NCBI GenBank assembly: GCA_004802725.1
Contig: SGPM01000519.1
Location: 1-13,984 of the forward strand
DNA from: Antrodiella citrinella
Lineage: Eukaryota; Basidiomycota; Agaricomycetes; Polyporales; Steccherinaceae
Direction: 5' to 3'
Length of the DNA: 13,984 nt
Made by a program: the position numbers and the translations under genes. Of this stretch, positions 8,662 to 13,984 are shown piece by piece (the stretch's first letter is position 1; every line of letters starts with the position of its first letter). The notes beneath the pieces were generated by a model, which saw only the letters and a program-made list of their open reading frames with translations, was not told the origin of the DNA and ran no database searches.

Positions 8662-10241
8662 ATGACCACCGTCCTTACACAGGTGTGTCAAATCCGTCCG
8701 CTGTGGACTTTGATACTGATAGATGACATATTTTTAAAGCAGAACTCGGGCGTGAATGACGTCTGCTACGTCCACCGTACTGAAGTATCCCTTGGACCTT
8801 TTCTGAAGCTTGCTATTGATCTCGAGCATGATGCTGAGGCACATGAGAACGGTCCTGACATTGAAGTCCCCGTCTCGTCGTCCTCCAGTAGCTTGCAATC
8901 ACCGAAGTTACCAACGTTGCCATCGTGTCATTCGTCTCCGAAACTCTTTAGTCGAGCGTCCATTGGCAAGACTTCAAGACGCCAGAAGAAAAGAGAATCC
9001 TCGAAGAATAATAGGATTCTTTCCATGCCCAAAATTCGCTCGCCTCTCTCCCTCATGCATCACCTGCCTGTCGGAATCAAAAACGGAGCTTCCGCGACTA
9101 AATTTACGGCAGCTCAGGGCAGCTGGGTCTCCTTACAGCACCCGGTGAAGGCCCAGACAAAGCCCTTGCAACAATTGCTGAACGAAGGGTTAGAAATCGT
9201 ACATTGGGATGGAATGTAAGTCAGCAGCAATATGTGTCGGCATTTCATTCATACGCGTCATCGCAGTACCCCCACAGTCTTGACGGACAATGAAGGCAGG
9301 ATAATCGCAGTGCTTGCAGGTCGACCGATCAACGACCCCACCTGGGATCCATGCGTGGAGCGGATGCAGGCGGCGATGAACAAGGCTGGCAGTCAGATCA
9401 AACCTGAAAAAAAGCCTGGTAAAGGTCGCCGAGGAGATTTCAAGGCGGTCAACGTTGGCATATCGTTCGGACAGGGACATAAGGTAAGGTTGTCTAACTG
9501 CGAGCGCCCTCGTCCAGTGCTGATCGATATATGTAGAAACCTTCCAACCTCGCAATCACCAGTACGGATCCCATTTGCCATCTTTTACAAGACAAAGACG
9601 TCCGTCGCGTCGCAGGCTTTGGAAGTTGTACGTTCCTTGCTTCAAAATTGATATATTCAGACGTCTGATTCTTTCCAGCCGCGCTGTCGTGGTATGCGCC
9701 CAAGTTGTTCAAGGACTACATCGAGATGCGAAATTCTGTACTGGCACACCAACCTGAGCTTGAACCACCATTTTTCAACAGCGTATATACCGCGGCTGCT
9801 TTCAATTTTGGTCCCCAAGTGGTCACGTACGAACATGTAGACAGCGCAAACAAACCAAATGGCTGGTGTTCCATCACTAGCCTGGGTTCATTCGATCCTT
9901 CGCGCGGCGGTCATATCATCCTTAGAACGCTGGGGATCGTGGTCGAGTTTCCGCCAGGGTCCACGGTACTCATTCCGTCCGGAACGGTGGTCCATGGAAA
10001 CGTCCCCATTGCAGCAACAGAGACGCGGAGTTCATTCACTCAGTACACGGCTGGAGCACTTTTCCGTTGGGTGAGGTACGGGTTCAGAACTGAAGGTGAC
10101 ATGAAGGCCTGCGATCCAGCCCTTGCCGCAGAGATCGACGCCGAGAGATCCGGTAGCTGGCTCCGAGCCTTAGACATGTTTTCTCATTACTCAGAGCTTC
10201 ACCAAGATCGTATCAACGTCTTCGGTTGCTCGTTGTCTTAA
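8662..10241 (+). CDS. TET/JBP-type 2-oxoglutarate- and Fe(II)-dependent dioxygenase, about 474 aa (454 if a first intron is spliced)
   Basis: Exons 8662-9215, 9267-9483, 9537-9627 and 9679-10241 join in frame; introns are 51, 53 and 51 nt. A 60-nt in-frame intron at 8683-8742 (GTGTGT...AGCAG) is also possible. The C-terminal half matches the basidiomycete TET/JBP family as I know it: IVHWDGITPTVLTDNEGRI, AAAFNFGPQVVTYEHVD, GWCSITSLGSFDP, GGHIILRTLGIVVEFPPGS, VHGNVPI and TRSSFTQYTAGALFRWV. Expected iron ligands are H340, D342 and H393, and R404 is the expected 2-oxoglutarate-binding arginine (four-exon numbering). Family members oxidise 5-methylcytosine in DNA to hydroxymethylcytosine and further products in the nucleus; activity here is inferred. 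Residues about 75-125 are Ser/Lys/Arg-rich and probably disordered. The 5' end is uncertain; 8662 is the first ATG of the open frame. No break is seen in the catalytic part. Confidence 0.85.
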
Positions 10242-10582
10242 TTTCACCATATATACCTTCACCCGACCCAACTTCCGTCGTTCTTTGTTACACCCTCACC
10301 TAATCAAACCATTTACCGATGATAGAGCAGTGAAACATTGCACCATTGGTGCAGGTATTCCAATGCTTCACATTGTGTCTTTGTACGCCGTTCTGCTGTG
10401 CGATTGTAATGGGATAGAGCGTGATCCACCTCACCGCCATTGTAATGAGGTATAGCTGTGTTGTCATCACATGAGATCATTGAGATGGCCAATGAGGGGA
10501 TGCGGTCGAAGAGTCGATGTCATTGCCAGGATTGTCTACGATGATGCCGCATTGTATGGGAGTACAGTATATAATACATCAG
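10242..10582. other. Convergent 3' spacer with hairpin and short repeats
   Basis: These 341 nt lie between the ends of the + dioxygenase gene and the - unknown gene, so both transcripts should end here. They hold an inverted-repeat structure at 10331-10370 and two copies of ATTGTAATG (10403-10411 and 10439-10447), each followed by a similar GG(T)ATAG-GTG sequence. No gene is supported. Confidence 0.5.
10331..10370. repeat. Nested inverted repeat in convergent 3' region
   Basis: Outer arms TGAAACATTG (10331-10340) and CAATGCTTCA (10361-10370) pair at 9 of 10 positions. An inner, overlapping palindrome TGCACC-ATT-GGTGCA occupies 10339-10353. RNA from either strand could fold here, which would suit 3'-end formation, but this is inference. 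Confidence 0.5.
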
Positions 10583-13351
10583 TCAGGCCAGAAAATTGGA
10601 TGCACCCCGCGATAGCTGTGCCAATATCGTACGCGAATCGTTCTGGTAGTATTTAAGGGCGTCTTTCCAAGCAGCTGCATTCTTGGGCTGTTCCTTGCAC
10701 GATTTGATTCCTTGAAGTCGCAATTGGAACCAGCGTTCACAATCCTCTGACCAGTATCCAACGTACAGTCCGCATCGCTTCCATACCGACTGCTTGGGCC
10801 ACCAAGACGCGTCTTCAGTCTGCCGACCGCTGTCGTCTTTTAGTGTATGATTATCAGATCAATTGATGCGAGATCAGGAGCTCACGAACCTGTATATACT
10901 TTGTAGAGTCCGCATATGATGCCCTCCTCCTCTTCAGACAGGGCGTCGTCTCCGCCTATTCCTCTCCCTTCGTACTCGTGCCACAACCCATACTGATATA
11001 CCAGATTGGATGGTCCGGAGAAGCCCCATTCGATACCCATAGCCTCTACGGCCAGCCTCCAAACAATGCCCCCTGCCAGCCATGCTGCTCGTCCGTATTT
11101 TCTTTTCAGGAGCTCTCCTCGCTTATGCTCATAATGCCGATAGTTTGAAATGTTAAACTCATACCCTCTTCTGGTCCATCCAAGCGTCGGATTTCGACTC
11201 GAAGCCGAGCATAGAGAGTGTGCATGTTGTATAGAGAGATCGGTGTCACCGGGAAAATAGACGGTCGAGCACGTGCTTCCCTGACTGACCAGATGTTGGA
11301 AGAGATATTGCGTAGACTGAGGTCCACGGAGTCTCAGAAGCTGCATCACGCTGACGGGATCTTCGACTATGAGCTCCCAATGGGCGGGACCTGTACCTTG
11401 GCCTTCGACTCGGTAAACCTCTCCTCGGGAGCCATCTACGCTTAATCGCAAGTATCGTGACACGTGAGTGGATGTTTTCGTTTTGATGCAACTGCCGTTC
11501 CGCGCACGAAGATCCCACATCGTGGAGAGAAAATCCGCATTTCGCATGAGTCCGATGGCGAAATCGGAAAGGGGATTACGAAGCGTTAACGGAAGGGATT
11601 TGGGGCAAAAGCCAAATAGCTTTTCAAGCTTGGCCTGAGATAGAGGTGGTTGGGAACGGAGTTCATATGAGGCGTCCGCAGGCAAAATAAGGCCATATCT
11701 GTTTCGAAGAATCTCCTCTGATAACGCAGGACGCGGAGGATCAGTGATGTGGGGAACGCTGTACGCCACGTGCGCCTGTCTCGTGACATCGTTACAGCTT
11801 TCTGCAGACGGAGGAAGCGAGGGAAGGAGTGCCCGGTGATCGATAAAGGAAGTGTCCTGCGAAGTCTCAGGGTAGAGCTGGTCGTCCATATCATCCGAAT
11901 CAAATTGTCGGCAAAGATCCCATTCATTGCGGTAATCGTCATAGCGCTTTTGAGCATCTGTGTAACGATCCCATACATCGCCAACCTGCCATCTGGAGAC
12001 CCGATACCGAACGAATTCTCCTCTGTATCGGGGCTCAGGGCATTCAACCCACTCGAATACCGTGACGCCGCGACATTGCAGTCCAGGAGCTTTGCATAGG
12101 AGACTCAGTTCTTTGCGCCTAAGCCTCGCTTCCATCTGCAGCGGGGTCTCTTCCGCTCTTAGAGTTTCGTCCTCGACAGATCTTCTAGCGAACATCTCCT
12201 TCCAAGTCTCTCCATATAGCTGACCGCCCCCTCCCTCTACCAAAGGGTGCCCATCTCTACCGCCGGTTTCGGACATGAGATAGTCCGCGTTCTTGATATC
12301 ATCCATGCTCGGTTTATGGGCCAACATTGCGGGAGTGGCGTGGGGCGTGTTCCGAGGGACCTCGATCGTGCCCCAATAAATCCAGATAGGAACGTTGAAT
12401 CGGATCATGCAGGGCAATTGGCCCCACCAAAGGTTGGGTCCATCGGCGCGTACAAGGACACCTACACGTCTAGTCTTGAGAGTCATGTCCGCTATCGGAG
12501 ACGCCATGATGTCCGCAATCCAGTCGATATCAACCTTCTGCGCCTTCAGTGCCATACCCCAATTGGGGAACGCATTCTCGGGCACGGAGACCTGCGCAGC
12601 GTCTCTCCGTGACCAGGTCGCTATTGCCATGGAGCACAGCGCCATGAGGGGCAAAAATGCATTGCGCGACCTCATGATGCAAGCTCGACAATGTAGTTCA
12701 TCGCGGTACACTCCCAAATAACCAAATGACGACGGAACTCGGAATTTTTTGAAGTCAAGGGGAAGAAGCCGTTGGTTGAGCACAGGGCAATTTCCAAGCA
12801 AGAAATCCGCCATCCAAAGCAACGCGTTCTCCAGGGACTGCCAAGATTGCGCGACCGGAGGAGACAAAGTCCATGACTCATGTACTCTGTGCAAGGGCGC
12901 ATACTTGAACGTCATGTTTAGACGTCCCAAGATTGGGCCTGTAAAGCGAGCATTCCGCACGCAATATGCTAGCTGGGGCAGAGAAGAAACAGCCCATTGC
13001 GGGTTTTGCAGGTCCGAAATGCTTTGAGGTTCCATTGGAGCGTCAAAATCAGGAGGGATGAGTGGAGGGTAGTTGACTGTTGGGGAAGAAAACACCATGT
13101 CGTCCACCAAGATTGTGTGCATCACAAAGCTCGGACAAAGAGTATCACCCGTGCGCTGATGAAATAGACAGAGATCTTGAGCAAACAAACAAACGTCATC
13201 TTGATAGATCTTACCTTGTTGAAAGAGTACGTTATTCAGCGGTACGCATAGACTCGCGTGGCCAGTCGAACGCAAACTCACCCAAAAAGGCAGGAGGGTG
13301 ACGACTGGGCCAACTGGTCGCGGTTTCAAAATCAGCAAAACGTCGAGTCAT
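10583..13351 (-). CDS. Agaricomycete-expanded protein of unknown function, three exons, about 882 aa
   Basis: Read on -, exons are 13351-13282, 13214-10890 and 10836-10583 (introns of 67 and 53 nt), 883 codons with the stop. The product is MTRRFADFETATSWPSRHP..., then GKIYQDDVCLFAQDLCLFHQ, EPQSISDLQNPQW (ending at residue 97), LLWMADFLLGN (155-165), RNAFLPLMALC (207-217), VPIWIYWG (298-305), GGGGQLYGETW (351-361), an RYDDYRNEWDLC block, a Trp/Tyr-rich C-terminal half and a final exon with ASWWPKQSVWKRCGLYVGYW (808-827). I recognise the layout as a large, uncharacterised family in mushroom-forming fungi but know no function, catalytic motif, signal peptide or membrane segment. The middle exon alone lacks an N-terminal ATG (its frame opens from a TTG at 13338), which is why the upstream exon and the 3' exon are needed. 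No break is seen. Confidence 0.82.
13215..13281 (-). other. Predicted 67-nt first intron of the unknown-family gene
   Basis: On - the donor GTGAGT starts at 13281 and the acceptor CAACAAG ends at 13215. Splicing joins ...HPPAFLG to KIYQDDVC through a shared Gly codon and restores an ATG start at 13351. Reading through without splicing meets a stop (GCTGAATAA) in the first-exon frame. Confidence 0.65.
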
Positions 13352-13984
13352 GGAGGACGCTGCCCTCATTCGCATCGCCGCGCTGGAGGACCTCCTTCAA
13401 CAACGACTTCAGCAAGTAGAGGACCGACTCCATAGGACCATCATCCACACATCTGCCGTCCTCGCAGGTGAGAACCCCGACGAAATTCGAGTGAAGCTCG
13501 AGTCCCCCTCGCCGAGTACCGTCTGGCGCAACGCTGGGCGTACCGAAGAACCTACACCGGAGCCCGAACGCGAGAACTCGATCAGAGCAGACGTCGAAGA
13601 GATGTACGGAGACTACCTAGAACCAGAGGTCTCGCAGCCCCCGACCAGACCCTCCATCGACCCTACGCCAGGTCCAAGACCCTCCAATGCGACCTACGGG
13701 CCTTCTGCCGAAGAACGCCTCAGACGTGCCAACCTCGGCGGACGCCCTTTCAGCCACGCCGTACGAGGAATTGGCGGACGAGGGCGCCAACGTAGTTCTC
13801 CTGGGAGGTATGTAAATCACACAGGCGCTGACTCTCATGGTTCCGAGCGCGACTATCAGGACGCCCCAGCGGGCGGTAGCGGACCACCTGGACCACCAGA
13901 CGACGGAGACGGAGACGACGACGCCGATGACGACGGTGATGATGACGGGGACGACGAGAGACCAAACGAGAGAGACGACGATGA
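13350..13984 (+). CDS. N-terminal part of a Gag-like retroelement protein (partial, runs off the window)
   Basis: A frame with no stop runs from the ATG at 13350 through the window end (211 codons so far). Residues about 1-35 (MEDAALIRIAALEDLLQQRL...) form a predicted coiled coil with Leu/Ile spacing. A Pro/Ser/Glu-rich middle follows, then a Gly/Arg-rich RGIGGRGRQR segment. From residue 178, GPPGPP leads into a tail that is almost all Asp, Gly and Glu. I associate this Pro-Gly then poly-Asp composition with the N-terminal Gag region of basidiomycete Ty3/Gypsy elements, but no capsid, zinc knuckle or protease is inside the window, so the call is tentative. A possible intron (GTATGT at 13808 to CAG at 13859, 52 nt) would change the frame and destroy the acidic tail, so I left it unspliced. 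Its ATG overlaps the start codon of the - gene. Confidence 0.5.
   Translation, partial: MEDAALIRIAALEDLLQQRLQQVEDRLHRTIIHTSAVLAGENPDEIRVKLESPSPSTVWRNAGRTEEPTPEPERENSIRADVEEMYGDYLEPEVSQPPTRPSIDPTPGPRPSNATYGPSAEERLRRANLGGRPFSHAVRGIGGRGRQRSSPGRYVNHTGADSHGSERDYQDAPAGGSGPPGPPDDGDGDDDADDDGDDDGDDERPNERDDD

Noticed and set aside
8375..8665. 96-aa open frame on + before the dioxygenase gene
   Set aside because: No recognisable domain and unconvincing composition; it may be only 5' untranslated sequence.
10579..10761. 60-aa open frame on - near the 3' end of the unknown-family gene
   Set aside because: It is another frame over the last exon; the frame reading KNAAAWKDALKYYQNDS fits the family's C-terminus.
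13808..13859. Possible 52-nt intron in the Gag-like frame
   Set aside because: Sites look acceptable, but splicing would turn the typical Asp-rich tail into Thr-rich sequence; the unspliced frame is more plausible.
1..13984. KDZ-type transposase, LTR pair, tRNA or CRISPR array
   Set aside because: I looked for each because of the TET-like and Gag-like genes and found no supporting sequence in the window.

Overview
The window looks like nuclear DNA of a basidiomycete fungus, most likely an Agaricomycete. Genes are broken by many short introns of 51-67 nt with GTRNGT-like donors, CTGAY-type branch sites and YAG acceptors, there are no bacterial operon signals, and every recognisable protein belongs to a family that is expanded in mushroom-forming fungi and found in repeat-rich, transposon-linked DNA. 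No tRNA, rRNA or CRISPR array is seen.

Layout, left to right: (1) a DUF6589 gene on + (152-3491, four exons, complete reading frame after splicing); (2) a RecQ-like helicase gene on - (6297-3506, three exons), convergent with the first and with stop codons 14 nt apart; (3) a short low-complexity gene start on - (6800-6456) holding a G-rich 9-nt tandem repeat; (4) a spacer with a perfect 11-bp inverted repeat; (5) a decayed second RecQ-like helicase on + (about 7251-8242) with a frameshift, a ruined intron and loss of the C-terminal half; (6) a TET/JBP-type 2-oxoglutarate/Fe(II) dioxygenase gene on + (8662-10241, four or five exons) with intact iron- and 2OG-binding residues; (7) a gene on - (13351-10583, three exons) of a large agaricomycete family of unknown function; (8) the start of a coiled-coil, Pro/Asp-rich protein on + (13350 to the window end), probably a retroelement Gag-like protein, whose ATG overlaps the ATG of the preceding gene in one CATG.

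Taken together this is an accessory, transposon-type neighbourhood, not a metabolic cluster. The most interesting content is an apparently active 5-methylcytosine-oxidase-like gene among a putative transposase-like gene (DUF6589), one intact and one dead RecQ-like helicase, and a Gag-like gene. Two convergent gene pairs (DUF6589/RecQ and TET/unknown family) flank the dead helicase. Whether any of these genes work together is inference; only their adjacency is seen.
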